From contig OZ025209.1 in the NCBI GenBank assembly GCA_964019055.1, positions 372,001 to 436,000 on the forward strand: 64,000 bases of DNA, in the 5' to 3' direction. Both the position numbers and the translations under genes were made by a program. The stretch comes from Anthopleura xanthogrammica (Eukaryota; Cnidaria; Anthozoa; Actiniaria; Actiniidae). Numbering within the stretch: position 1 is the first letter of the stretch; every line of letters starts with the position of its first letter. The notes beneath the pieces were generated by a model. That model searched no databases. It had not been told where the DNA came from and saw only the letters and a list, made by a program, of their open reading frames with translations. This document shows, in pieces, positions 1 through 10,961 of this stretch.

Positions 1-1106
1 CTGCTCTTGTACTCTCATCAAGTACCAACTCTTTAATGTACCCTAGTAACAAGGACCTTATCTCATCTCTATGTAATAAGTCCTTTAAAGTAGTAGCTGC
101 AAGATCAGATACTTTTTGGTTTGTCGAAGGATCTCTTAGTACATAGAGAGTTAAGTCCACAGCAGAGCTCCGTAAATCTTCTCTGTTAAGAACACTTGTG
201 ATAAAATCACTTGCAAGGCGTGAGGTTTCTGGGTCGTTGATGATATCTTGCAGCACAATCTTGGTTATTTCATTTGCCTTATTCACTACATTCTCATCAC
301 CTGTCATAAAGTAGAAGTTGTTTCATTTAAGATTTGTGCAATGCTTTCTTGTTGCAAATCATGGAATATCCCTCCAAGAAAAGACAAAAAAGATACATGT
401 ACCTTGTGCGATACTGAGAAAACATTGTATAACAGTATATTGCCATATAGCAATTAGACCCAAAGCCCCATTGGTCCACAAGTCAATAGTCCATGAGGCC
501 AAAGACTATGAGGGCAAGAGGTCTAATAAAGTCCCCCCCCCAGGCTCTGCCTTCCCTGTTAGAGAAAGGAATCAAATACAATAGACTTTTTGTGAAATAT
601 TAAATATGTAATATTAATGTAACGTTACCTAAAGATCGGCTTGCTACGCCTGCAACTTCATCCGCGACATTTTCCCGCACTTCCTCCCTGAAGAGATAGA
701 CTATGGCTGACAAGACAGCAATGGCAGCCAAACCCCAACGTAACACATTATAACCCTTTACACGCATCCTTTCCTCTAGTTCATGTAGTCTTTGAACGAC
801 ACTTGCTGCACTAATGTGTACAGAATCATGGCCTTGGCTAATATCGTCAGGTTTCTGTGAATAATTCCGAACTTGTGGATATTTTTTTAGCGGGTTTTTT
901 GAAGAAATCCCAAGCCATTTGCAAAACCAAGACGCCTCATTCAAACCCCTCCTGCGTCTTGAGCTTTGGTCTAAAACAGTAAAGCCACCGCAAAGTTGTT
1001 GCTGTGTCGACAAATATAATTGTCGAAAAGGAAATAATCCTGAATCGCTTCTTTTTCCACATAAAAACTGCTTGGAAAGTTTAAGTCTGCACATTTTTTT
1101 CGCCAT
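1..1106 (-). CDS. Putative mitochondrial single-pass membrane protein, 3' end off the window
   Basis: Seen: two exons, 629-1106 (first, ATG at 1106) and 1-300 (second, still open at the edge). The junction is phase 1 with GT donor at 628 and a CAG acceptor at 301-303. The N terminus is rich in Lys/Arg and Ser with almost no acidic residues for about 35 residues, as in a mitochondrial presequence, and an RNYSQ stretch near residue 81 resembles a presequence cleavage region. A short helix (RLHELEERM) precedes one hydrophobic segment, GLAAIAVLSAIVYLF, near residue 130. The second exon is helical with repeated Leu/Ile spacing and could form HEAT/ARM-like or coiled helices. I do not recognise the family. 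Starts only 83 bp from the divergent NKRF-like gene. Function is not assigned; mitochondrial location is inference. Confidence 0.72.
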
Positions 1107-1189
1107 TTTACTGACAAGACTTGAGCTCCCGCGTTCCTAACGCCAGCGGTGATACATATTAGTTCTTGTTACGGTCACCAAAAACCAAG
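1107..1189. promoter_or_regulatory. Compact bidirectional promoter / 5' leaders
   Basis: Only 83 bp separate the divergent start codons of the mitochondrial-type protein (ATG at 1106, minus) and the NKRF-like gene (ATG at 1190, plus). Both initiators lie in ATGGCG contexts. The plus-strand one, CAAGATGGCGGAC, matches the AAGATGGCG motif bound by YY1 in animals. No TATA box is visible. Shared regulation is inferred from spacing. Confidence 0.6.
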
Positions 1190-2836
1190 ATGGCGGACGA
1201 GGCGAGCTTTTCATGGGAAACAGAAGATCAACAAAAAGCAAGATTACAGTTTGTAGACACATGGAAAGATCACTTTGAGCCAGATAGATTAGCAGGGCTT
1301 TCTATGGTCTGGTTAAATATGAAATTTATTGGTTGTAGGTACCCGAGAGAGGTGGAAAACTTGGTCACGGATTTAGAACGAAAGGCTCCAATCTTTGTCC
1401 CAAAACGTAGTAAAGAAATTGCTTTTAAAAAGGCACAAATTATCGAGAATTTAGTAATTTATGAACCACCTAGTGACGATCCTTCGCGAAATCCTATATC
1501 TATATTATTTGAAAGCTGTCAGAAGTCGAAGAAAAGTCTTTCATTTGAGGAGTTGCAGATGGAATCAGGACAATATCGCTTTGCAGTAGTCATCGAGAAT
1601 AAACACATTGCTAACGGTGATGCCTTAAGCAAGAAAGATGCAAAACAAATTGCTGCTGACAATGCTTTAGAGGTACTAAAACCCTGTCAAAGAGTTGTCC
1701 AAAAAAGAAAAATAGACCATGAAGCAGCAACAATGGTATCAAGGAACGAACTTACTAAGAAAGCATATGAAGAAGCCCCGAGTATACCAGAGAGCAATGT
1801 TGGTAACCAATTACTAAGGAAAATGGGCTGGAAGGGTGTAGGTGGTGTAGGTAAGTCAAGTCAATGCATGTCAACACTACCTTGCTGGCAGAGTCTCACC
1901 CCCCCCCCCCCCCCCCCGCCAAGCAAGAGAAAAGAGAAAGATTAAAGTGAGACTAGCAGGATATGTCAAAACCCACTTGTTGGTGAATTACTAAAGAAAA
2001 AGCACTATTCAGGGTGGTGAAGTGGGGGTATCAATCACAAATCATGGACTATTTTTTCGTAAATTCACTAATCACAAAATTAAGATAAATGATACAAAGA
2101 TTCAGGGAAACTAATGCAAAATCACGAATTGCGATCTTCAAAATAAGTAGATCAAGCATCATGGGGGGATTGAAATTCACGAATCACTGACTTTTTTTTT
2201 TTTAATTTCATAAATCATGGTCCAAAAAAAGTCTGAATCACGGATCACAGAAAACCTCTTCACCACCCTGACTATTGGGGGGGGAGGGGGTGGGGTTCAC
2301 TTGTTTCATGAACCAGAGAGTCCTCTAAAATAGACTGTAAATTTAGTTTCTACTTTGAAACCAGATAAGTTAGCCGCCTTTCCTTTCCTAATTTTCTTTT
2401 CCTTTTTTTTCTAAGCAATTGTATGTGAAAAAAGAACAAGAAAAAAAGGGCTTGGGGAAAGGCAGGGGTTGGGTGGGTGGATCAGTGTATCTGTGTATCA
2501 TATGAGGTGGGTCATTGATTTGTATAAACCTGTTTTTTTAAATTTTCTTTTTAAGGTAAAGCAGGTCAGGGTATAGCAGAACCTATCATGGTATTAGAAG
2601 CTGATGGAAAGAAAGGTCTAGGAACATCACAAGAACATAATCTCCATCATGGCACAATCAACAAGGTTTTAATGGATTTTTTGAATAGTACTGATACAGA
2701 CATGAAGTTTTCTTCTGAACTCTCAAAAGAGGATAGAGCTGAAGTACATGGTCTTTGTAAAAAATATGGACTAAAACATCGCTCACGTGGCTGGGGAGAT
2801 GACAGGTATTTGGTTGTTAGTAAGAAACAGTCATAG
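1190..2836 (+). CDS. NKRF: NKRF-like protein: XTBD, dsRNA-binding, G-patch and R3H domains
   Basis: Two exons, 1190-1850 and 2556-2836, phase 1 junction (GTAAGT donor at 1851, TTAAG acceptor), 313 aa. Domains in order: XRN2-binding XTBD at about residues 8-60 (LSMVWLNMKFIGCRYP matches the conserved LSMVW..H.F.GC core); a dsRBD-like fold at about 100-165; G-patch at about 204-240 formed across the splice (GWKGVGGVGKAGQGI, then GLG); R3H-like domain at about 250-308. Human NKRF has this domain order but is about 690 aa, so this is a short form lacking much of the linker. In vertebrates NKRF links XRN2 and DHX15 in pre-rRNA processing and can repress NF-kB targets. The nuclear/nucleolar role here is inferred from the family. 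ATG at 1190 is chosen because only a TTG lies upstream in frame. Confidence 0.85.
2004..2276. mobile_element. MITE-like element in NKRF intron 1 with 6-bp target duplication
   Basis: Element 2010-2270 (261 bp) begins CAGGGTGGTGAAG and ends with the inverse CTTCACCACCCTG. It is flanked by the direct repeat ACTATT at 2004-2009 and 2271-2276. The interior carries many short variants of AATCACNAATCA and has no ORF. The ends resemble hAT-type CAGGG termini, but a 6-bp rather than 8-bp duplication is not typical of that superfamily. Confidence 0.75.
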
Positions 2837-3928
2837 TATGGTTGAGATAGGTGAAGGGGTCAAATACAGGCCTGAGCTTTTACAAATATTGGAGCCCAAG
2901 AAATATGTACACATGGGTCAAATATTTATGGAATGTTGTTGCAATCCCAAATATAAGTCTCCTACGTGACGCTACGGAGGTGGAATGGAATTTTTGAAGT
3001 GTTGTCTGAGGGGTATATTGTAGAATTTTATGAACTTCCTGTGTGTTAGAGGGTCTAGCATCACACCCAATCGGTTGGAGAGGATTCATTTGGATAATTT
3101 CAAAGGTGACGCAGACTGCTCAAGAACTGAAGAAATCAGAAATGGAGTGTTGAATTGAAAATGTTCAACTTCAAAGGTCTAACTTGGTTTAGACGGGTGA
3201 AGATGCTAGATGTAATGTTTATATGATAATAAAGTACTGTAACATAGCGTAAGGATAAAACATATTAATAATCGTTTTCATATATGATCAATGACGTAAT
3301 GTTACAAATGATAACTCCATTTTTTATTATTTGAGCTTGTTACTCGTGTTGGTCATTTAACCATTAATCTATTCATTCATGTTTATCATAAACATCATTA
3401 TAGTTATACAGCTATTTATATTCATTATACATTTCAATATAATTGACAGTTATATAATTTTTATACTGGTTAATCGAAATATTTCGACCTGGAAAGGTTT
3501 TTCCAGTTACGAAATCGTATTACATCTTTACAAGTTATTGGAAAATGAAGCATTTGTGATTTTGGAGTTAATACGCGCATTGCGTGACCTTGCTTGTCAT
3601 TTAATAATACCGGAAGTCACGCGAGCTCGGGTCACGTTATCTGTTATATTAAAATGACCTTGAGGGAAAGAAAATCATAATTTTTATGACATTTATGTTA
3701 TCTGATCTTGATTATCATTGTTTATACAGGATAGTATTTATAAGTATTAGATATCTGAGATACATAACATACCATTAGCATTAAACAGCTCCAACACTCA
3801 AAATAAATAAATAATCTCGGGAAAATCCCTTTTGTTTATGTACAAATAATATCGATGATTTTTGAAGCTAATTCTGACCAAATTTGATCAAAAATAAATT
3901 CCACTTGATAATAATTTTAATGTTTTTT
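2837..3928. other. NKRF 3' UTR and convergent intergenic region
   Basis: No gene is supported here. An AATAAA at 3228-3233, about 390 bp after the NKRF stop, is the likely plus-strand poly(A) signal. The rest is AT-rich; the 92-codon ORF at 3379-3657 is low-complexity and unsupported. The minus-strand coiled-coil gene ends at 3929 and its 3' UTR must extend into this segment. Confidence 0.6.
3228..3233 (+). terminator. Poly(A) signal of the NKRF-like gene
   Basis: Canonical AATAAA, the first on the plus strand downstream of the NKRF stop codon at 2836. Confidence 0.55.
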
Positions 3929-4852
3929 TCAAACAATACCAACATCAATTGAGGAGATTTGTTTGCTCATTTTGATCGGCCGCGTTTGAAATTGTTTTTT
4001 TCTTATTTCATTCGTAAGACAGCCATACATATCTGCCTCGCTTGATAATCCATCCAACATCTTCTGCAAGTGTCGTTCTCTCCTTTCAACCATCTTTATC
4101 CTGCTATTAGCAGCTCTTAGGTTCATTTGCATCACATACAATACAAGAGTTTCCATGCATTTCTTGTGAAAATCTTGGATCCTTTTTGTCTTGCACAGCT
4201 TTTGGATCTGACATTTCGTCTTGGATATTTTATCTTTTGTAGCTTTGACTTTGATGCGACTTCTCATGACTTCTTCACGTTTCATCTCTAATTTTTCTTT
4301 GCAATTCTCTCGCTTAAGTGTTGCACTTAAAATAGCTTGTTTCGTGGTCTCAATCAAGCGAAAAGCTTTACATATTTGAGCTTGCAGATTCCATACATTT
4401 ACGGGCAGTTCTTGATGAAATTTTTCCAGTTGAACACATGCCTCGAAATCTACCTGTTGTTGATGCCTCTGTTGTTCTACTTTAGCTTCAGTTTTTGCAT
4501 TCAACTGAACGACTCTTTCAAGCCTCTCTTTAGTCTTCTTGACGCGTTCAAGAAGCGAGTTCTTTGTTTCTAAAATGTTCTGCAAACGTTGCTTTTTTTC
4601 AGAAAGTTGTAATCGTATTTGGGCTTCTCGGTTTTCAGTTTCTTCTATCTGAACTGTAAGACTGTCCAGCAAAGCTTGCGATTCTGCGAGTTTCTTTTTA
4701 GTCTTTCTATTTCTTCGTCGAAACAAGCTTTTTCCTGTCAGCCCCATAGCTCTTGAAAACCTATGGGAAAGTTTCTTTCGCAGTTTTAAGCCTCCAGAAA
4801 ACCTATGAAGAGCTGAATAAGACGTGACCAAGTCCAATGTCTTGTCAAATAA
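3929..4852 (-). CDS. Coiled-coil protein, terminal exon (5' exon not located)
   Basis: An uninterrupted reading frame of about 307 codons ends at 3929. The open frame extends upstream to 4861 only through a TTG, and a good 3' splice site (pyrimidine stretch, then GGCACAG) ends at 4853. So this is most likely the last, large exon of a spliced gene whose start exon I could not identify; the first internal ATG is at 4747. The protein is basic near its start (LFRRRNRKTKKKLAES) and then almost entirely charged helix with Leu/Ile/Val at heptad spacing, a long coiled coil over roughly two thirds of its length. No signal peptide or membrane segment is seen. A structural or cytoskeletal/ciliary role is possible, but no family is recognised. 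Its 3' end faces the NKRF-like gene. Confidence 0.7.
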   Translation of the reverse strand, partial: LFDKTLDLVTSYSALHRFSGGLKLRKKLSHRFSRAMGLTGKSLFRRRNRKTKKKLAESQALLDSLTVQIEETENREAQIRLQLSEKKQRLQNILETKNSLLERVKKTKERLERVVQLNAKTEAKVEQQRHQQQVDFEACVQLEKFHQELPVNVWNLQAQICKAFRLIETTKQAILSATLKRENCKEKLEMKREEVMRSRIKVKATKDKISKTKCQIQKLCKTKRIQDFHKKCMETLVLYVMQMNLRAANSRIKMVERRERHLQKMLDGLSSEADMYGCLTNEIRKKQFQTRPIKMSKQISSIDVGIV

Positions 4853-6915
4853 CTGTGCCAAGAACAGGTAAACTTCAACCTTTGATTGTCAAATAGAATA
4901 ACGAGTGAATAACTTGAAGATTAGATAATGGCAATCTTCGAATTCCAACAATATCGGAATCAATTCTTTGAATAGTGTTCTTAAAAAGGAAATAAGGACT
5001 ATTGTTCATGCAATTTTTATTTCAATTGTTTAAACCACAGGAGAGCAAATTAAAAATACCAAGACATTTTGGTCATGTGATACATTTAGCTTGTTCAATG
5101 TTGTGTCTGTGATCTTCCGACTTCACTTCATGAAAAAAGAAAAATCCCATCGCTTGCCTACGTATCTACGACACTCAATATTGGCTTCGTTACCCGTTTG
5201 GAATTCATCCAATTTAGATAATTTTACGCCTGGTTAGGTCTTGGAGAGGCTCGCTTATCGTGTGATCAGTAGATGATTTTCTCTCTGGTATTTTAATATC
5301 TTAAATGTTACGGTGATTGAAATATTGAAATTGTGTTACATAACGTTTTAGATTACAATCCGACGAGTTTGGAAAGCTAGTAATCATGGAAAAATTCGAA
5401 AGATTTTTCTTCACACATGAAGTATTTTGTATATTCTAGTATAATTTAAATATAGAAATGTTTTACAAAGTGGCACTGGACCGTTATCTTTATTGGAAAG
5501 TTTAAACCACATTTCAAGCTCATTGCTTTACTTAGTGGCTACAGTTGTTCTTGTTGCTGCTCTTGTTGTTATTGTTGTTAATGTTGTTGTGTTGTTCTTT
5601 CTGTTGTTTTGTTACTGCTGTTGTTGTTTACTGTCGTTGTTGTTGTTTACTGTTGCTGCTGTTGTTTTTGTAGTTGCTCGTTGAAAGGTTCTTATTTTCC
5701 AGACTAGTTTCCAGTCTCCACTGACGTACCACATACATTACAACCTCAACTTCGTTCAGCCAATCAGAATCCAGAAGTAATTTCACGTGACTTCCCCCTG
5801 TAGCTGAACTACTAGATTCTCTCCTTCCCCTCCCTTAACGCACAATGTCTCGTTACCGAATCCCTCCCCCTCCCCCTCCCCTTCATGATATTACTGAACG
5901 CCAAAGTTTTAGGTGAGCGGGAGCATCATCAATGTCACTGATAATTAATCCCGGTATTTGCTGTTCAAAGTGTCACATTTCTACTGTGCGCTTTACTTCA
6001 GGTCACAGGATACCTTGACATTCAAGACACATTGGTTTTCAATTTGTTTAGGAGTTTCTGAGTTACCGTAAATCCTCTATTAAGCCCCCCGGGGGCTTAT
6101 TTATTTCAGGCACGTTTGAGGGGGGGGGGTTATTGGAGAGGGGGGGCTTAATAGAGAGGGGGCTTATTGATTTTTAGCTGAAACGCACAACACAACACGG
6201 TAAACTCAGGATTAAACTGAAGTATTACTATGGACCGTCTTGCATAATCTATAGGGATGTCAATAACATTGTTCAAATTACATGGTATTTTCAACATTTG
6301 ATTCACTTGTGTTAGTCTCTCAAGTATGATTTACCATTATTGTGTTGTGAATGGAGGGGGGAGGGGGGCTTAATAGAGGATTTACGGTACCCATTAAATT
6401 ATCATGCAATGATTTTCCCGCCATTACACATATTATTATTGCTCAAACAACCGTTTTGATTGGGCGAAAATAACTGTAATCAACATGCACCGTTATTCTT
6501 CTTTCGAGGGGCACATAATACAACAAGCACAACTGGTCTGTCGTGCACGGTCTGAAGCACGAGAGTCAACTTCACATCTCTTGACTAAGAATTTTTATAT
6601 ATACAACAAGCTAAGGTAAGAGAAAATATTCTATAGTTCGCCGTTCGATTTACTTAATATATGTCATATATTTATTTGCATATTAAGACCAAGGCAAAAA
6701 CATCAATGAAACTAAACCCTCAATTTTAGCGAGTTCTGATACAACCTCTTTTATATTACGCGTTTTATATTACATTTTTACGATTTTACTCAAGTGAGTA
6801 TCTACCCTCTGATCAAAGTAGTAGCCAGCTAGTCAACGTGCCACTGCATTTAAAGTATCTTATCAAACCAGGAATTTTTCACGTCTGATTTCCAGGGACT
6901 GAGATACAATCGATA
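4853..6915. other. Intergenic region between coiled-coil gene and SLC22 gene
   Basis: Must contain the upstream exon(s) and promoter of the minus-strand coiled-coil gene and the promoter/5' UTR of the plus-strand SLC22 gene, neither of which I can place exactly. Contents seen: a TTG/TTGCTG-rich microsatellite at about 5520-5685 and a 326-bp inverted-repeat element at 6064-6389. The 63-codon ORF at 5493-5684 is the microsatellite read as hydrophobic residues and is not a gene. Confidence 0.55.
6064..6389. mobile_element. MITE with 27-bp terminal inverted repeats and TA target site
   Basis: The left end TACCGTAAATCCTCTATTAA is followed by a C run, and the exact inverse occurs at 6363-6389. TA dinucleotides at both borders fit a Tc1/mariner- or PIF/Harbinger-type insertion. 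The interior is G-run rich and has no coding capacity. Confidence 0.8.
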
Positions 6916-9900
6916 ATGCAAGACAGCTCTTCAGATCGTGAAAACATGGGAGATAAGTGTAAAGAATACGATGACCTTTTCCCTACCTTTGTCTCGTCTC
7001 TTGGTAGATATCAAAAAACAGTTTTCTTTTCGTCATGTACGCTAGTAATGCTCACGTCCTGTCAGTTTGCTGCTTTGCTGTTTGTGTATGGAACACCTAA
7101 CTTTCATTGTGAAACAGACAATTCTACAGTGTCATCCTGTCCACCCAATAAATGTTGTGATAACTGCACTAGTTACGTCTTTGATGGGCCCTTCACGAGT
7201 ATCGTTTCTGAGGTGAGTGATTTGAATGACTTGAGATAAGCTAGTTTAAACATATCGTAAGTGGGAAAATAGGTGCTTGTAACCGCGGTAAAATCCTGCA
7301 CGTTTTTTTAATTTATTAGTATTTTGTTGGGATGGGGGGGGGGGGGGGGGGGGGGCATCGAAATTACCATTTTCCCGTTAATTACCATTCTTAAAAGAAA
7401 TGAACTGAAAGATACAATATTGACTTGGTCAGTATGGTATTCCAAAGTATGTCACTCGTAACTATTGTATAACTAGTATGTGTTCAAAAATCTGTGTCTA
7501 TTTTTCTTGGTGATCTGCAGTGGAACCTGATCTGTGACAAGGCATACATCGCTGCTACATTACAAGCATGTTTCTTCGCTGGTATGTTGGCAGGAGGGTT
7601 TGTTGCTGGCATGGTATCAGATTCCCTTGGAAGGGCAAAGAGTACTTATATTTTCGTCGCTATTCTGGTAAAATAATAACTACCTATTTCATCCATCCAT
7701 CGATCCCTCCCTCCCTCCCTCCATCCCCCCTCTTTCCATCCATCCATCCATCTACCCATCTCGCCATTCTTTTATTCATTCATTAATCATTTCGCCCTAC
7801 CATCCATCCATCCATTCATCCCATTCCATTTCATCGTATCTCACTCCACATGTTTCATCCAACTCTATGATTTGCAATGCAATGCAACCATGTGTTTTAC
7901 CACCCCACATCCATGTATGCAATGCAACCATGTGTTTTACCACCCCACATCCATGTATGCAATGCAACCATGTGTTTTACATTGCAGATAATATCAGCCT
8001 TTGTGTCAGTGTTTGCTGACTGTATTTCTCTACTTGGTTTACTTCGTTTTCTCATGGGTTTTGGAGCATGCGGTAATCAAACATCTCACTTCACGTTCGT
8101 GTTAGAGCTCTTGGGCCCGAAATACCGTACTATGGTCAGCAGTGTCTACCAAGTATACTTTGGGCTCGGATACTTCATAATGTGTTTTGTGGCTTATTTT
8201 ATACGGGACTGGAGGCCTGTGGTTTTGATATCGAGTCTGCCTGGGTTACTTCTTTTCCTTTTTATAAGGTAACTAATTCGATCGTTTTCCTAGAGCCTGC
8301 ATGCATGTGTTTCTTCTGGTCAGCGCCGAGTAACTATAGTAACGAGAGAAATTTTCTTGCATAGCGATGAGCAGGATAAATACAGGCTCATGAGAATGTT
8401 AGCCGATAAAAAAGAGGAATACGTATCTTCGGAATAAAAGCCGGAAGATCTCGTCTCCAGAGCTGTTATTTCTTATTGCGCAAGTTTTTGTCGAACATGC
8501 GCAGTATGGGATAATGGAACTTGGGGCGAGATTGCGGCCTCAGAAGAAACGAAAGCGAGGAGGTATGCATGGTACCAGATGTGGAGTGGGAGCGCGGTAA
8601 AAACGTGCATAGATCTGTAGATATAGACATGCGAAAATATTTTCAAGAAAGTTAAAGTTAGTGCATCATTCATCCAACTATTTTTTCTCGTTCGTGTTAA
8701 ATATTTCTCAGAATTTACCCCGAGTCACCTCGATGGCTTCTGAGTCAAAATCGACTGGACGAGGCACACGAGACACTCAGCAAGTGTAGAGACGCCTCTA
8801 CAACGAAAACAGAACCAGGACAACTGAAACAAGCTTTAGAGGATATCAAGAATTCTCAGATTGCGACGAAAAAACTTGAAGAAGAAAAAATGTACACTCC
8901 ATTAGATCTTGTGCGAACCCCGAAGCTGAGGAGACGAAGCATTTTTCTTGCAGTCAACTGGTAAAAAATACTGACAGCTTAACCTATTTATCCAAAAACA
9001 TTCACATATTTTTAAAATATATATAATATTTTACAGGTTCTCGATCAGTTTCCTTAGCAACGCGTTGTTGCTATACATCGATGATTTGTCTGGTAGCATC
9101 TACCTTAATTTTACCATCATCAATTCTCTTTACCCAATCTCGGTGATAATTACTTGGATCTGCGCAAAAAGGTAACAAGTAACTGCTTATTTATCTGATG
9201 TCATTGAACTCAGTATTAGATTCTCATTATTAGCCCGCAGTAGATGACTTGCTGAGCGAGTATGAAGTAGTAGTAATAACAGAAGGAACAAAAGGGGTGC
9301 TTGGTCGCTGCACCTTGTCTTCCAAACCAACAAGAAGCTAACTCTGTTATGTCCGTTATATCTTGTAGATTTGGTCGTCGCTTGACTCATTCAGGCATAT
9401 TGCTCATTACAGGACTGTTGTTTCTATTCGTCCTTGCTGTCCCTAATGGTATGTAATGTCACACTCACAGCGTCTATTCAGTAGATTGGCGTATGACCCG
9501 TGGCACGGCACGGTACGCGGCACTGTCACGCCACGGAATTGACAACATCTTTTGAACCAATCACAAGGCGTAAAAATATTGCTAATGCAATCGAAACGCT
9601 CTGGACAACGTCACCGTAACGGTTACGGTACAGTCACGTGGGGTTTCACACTCTTGCGAAATTTGCGCAGTTATTAGGATTCTTAATAATTTTTTTTATC
9701 TTGAGCAGACAATCTGCTCACCAGGAGATGGATCTTTGTTGCGGGCACAACAATTGCTGCAGGCTTGTGGATCACTATTTTTCTTATCGGTACGGAACTG
9801 TTCCCTACTGTGCTCAGGTAAGATATCATCCTTACAATTAATCGTAATTAAAATAAAGGTACTTATAAGAGCATGCATACCTCTCCGCTTGGGCAAGGGC

Positions 9901-10420
9901 CTGAGAAATTCGGGTTGCCGTGCGAATTCTCCTACCGTTATTGACCTCGAATGGGAAAAAGACGTTCCCCAGAATGACCCAATGTTCAGTCACTGATATT
10001 TCTCTTGTTTTAGATCTACAGCCGTAGGTACAGGGTACACTATTGGTCGTGTTGGAGCGATACTGGCGCCTTACGTTGGCATGGTCGTAAGTACAGTTGA
10101 CTTGTGCTACATTGCTGTTGATGGCAATTAAGTGATTTTTTCACTTCTTTCTTCAGGGTCAACTTCCAGGGCTTTCAGTGACACTTCCATTGACTATCTT
10201 TGGTGTGGTGGCAATCACGACATCCATCTCTGCTCTATGGTTACCAGAGACATTAAACTCTACCATGCACCAGACAGTAGAAGAAGAAGAACAGGCCAAG
10301 GAGGACTACAGTCTGCCGTGCTGTGCGAACCGTAAACCCGAGGAAAATAATGTCATCGCTAACGCTCGGTTGAGTGAAGCCGAGGACGACAAACCTGAAG
10401 AGATTACTAGTGTATTGTAA
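6916..10420 (+). CDS. SLC22-family organic cation/carnitine-type transporter
   Basis: Nine exons: 6916-7212, 7521-7667, 7988-8268, 8712-8960, 9037-9171, 9369-9448, 9709-9817, 10014-10086, 10157-10420. Phases close throughout, giving 544 aa, the usual SLC22 length. Seen: N-terminal cytosolic stretch, first membrane helix near residue 35, a Cys-rich extracellular loop with N-glycosylation sequons, WNLICDKAY before helix 2, the MFS loop GMVSDSLGRAKS between helices 2 and 3, the family signature PESPRWLLSQNRLDEA after helix 6, IGTELFPTVLRSTAVGTGYT near helices 10-11, and WLPETLN before an acidic C-terminal tail. SLC22 carriers move organic cations, anions, carnitine or zwitterions across the plasma membrane. 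Substrate cannot be read from sequence, so no subtype symbol is given. Confidence 0.93.
7881..7980 (+). repeat. 40-bp tandem repeat against an exon acceptor
   Basis: Two full and one half copies of a 40-bp unit (AATGCAACCATGTGTTTTAC plus 20 more bases) at 7881-7920, 7921-7960 and 7961-7980. They end 7 bp before the start of SLC22 exon 3, so the last copy supplies the polypyrimidine part of its acceptor. A CATC-rich microsatellite lies just upstream (7690-7830). Confidence 0.85.
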
Positions 10421-10643
10421 GAGAAGATTCTAGACTAGCTTGCCACAATTCTAGTTTACTCGCTAGCTCGTGAAATAGTTCGTTTTCACTTTACGTCATC
10501 GCGGCCATGTTGGTGATATTTAACAAAAGATTTATCTCCCGTTCTCCATACCACCAACATGGCTGCCATGTCTTTGTCATCTGACTTCCTTGGGAATGCT
10601 TGCACGATGAAGTGGAACTTTTTTACTGAGCTTTGAATCAATC

Positions 10644-10685
10644 AATAAATGCGGCAACATTAGAATGATGTTAAAATTTTTTATT
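10644..10685. terminator. Abutting convergent poly(A) signals of SLC22 gene and FTSJ3
   Basis: AATAAA at 10644-10649 on the plus strand follows the SLC22 stop by 224 bp. TTTATT at 10680-10685 is the same hexamer on the minus strand, about 280 bp after the FTSJ3 stop. Cleavage 10-30 bases beyond each would bring the two transcript ends together near 10660-10675. Confidence 0.5.
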
Positions 10686-10961
10686 CATTTCATTTGAACA
10701 GACATCGTGCGATCTCCGCCAAACCAACTGTTTTCGTCACCTCTGTTGCAAGTTTGAAGGTTTTTCCTTTTTGAAATAACAGCTTGTTGTTTCGATACAA
10801 AATTTGTTGGTATTCTCAGAAACACGATCCTGATGGACCAGCTACCCATAAAATACAATTATAATTTAAAATGTAAAAGCAGTTTGTGAGAGCTTGATGT
10901 AAATGTTTGTTTTAAAGTTCTGAAAAGTTTCTCTTTCATTTTTGTACATCTGAAGAATATC

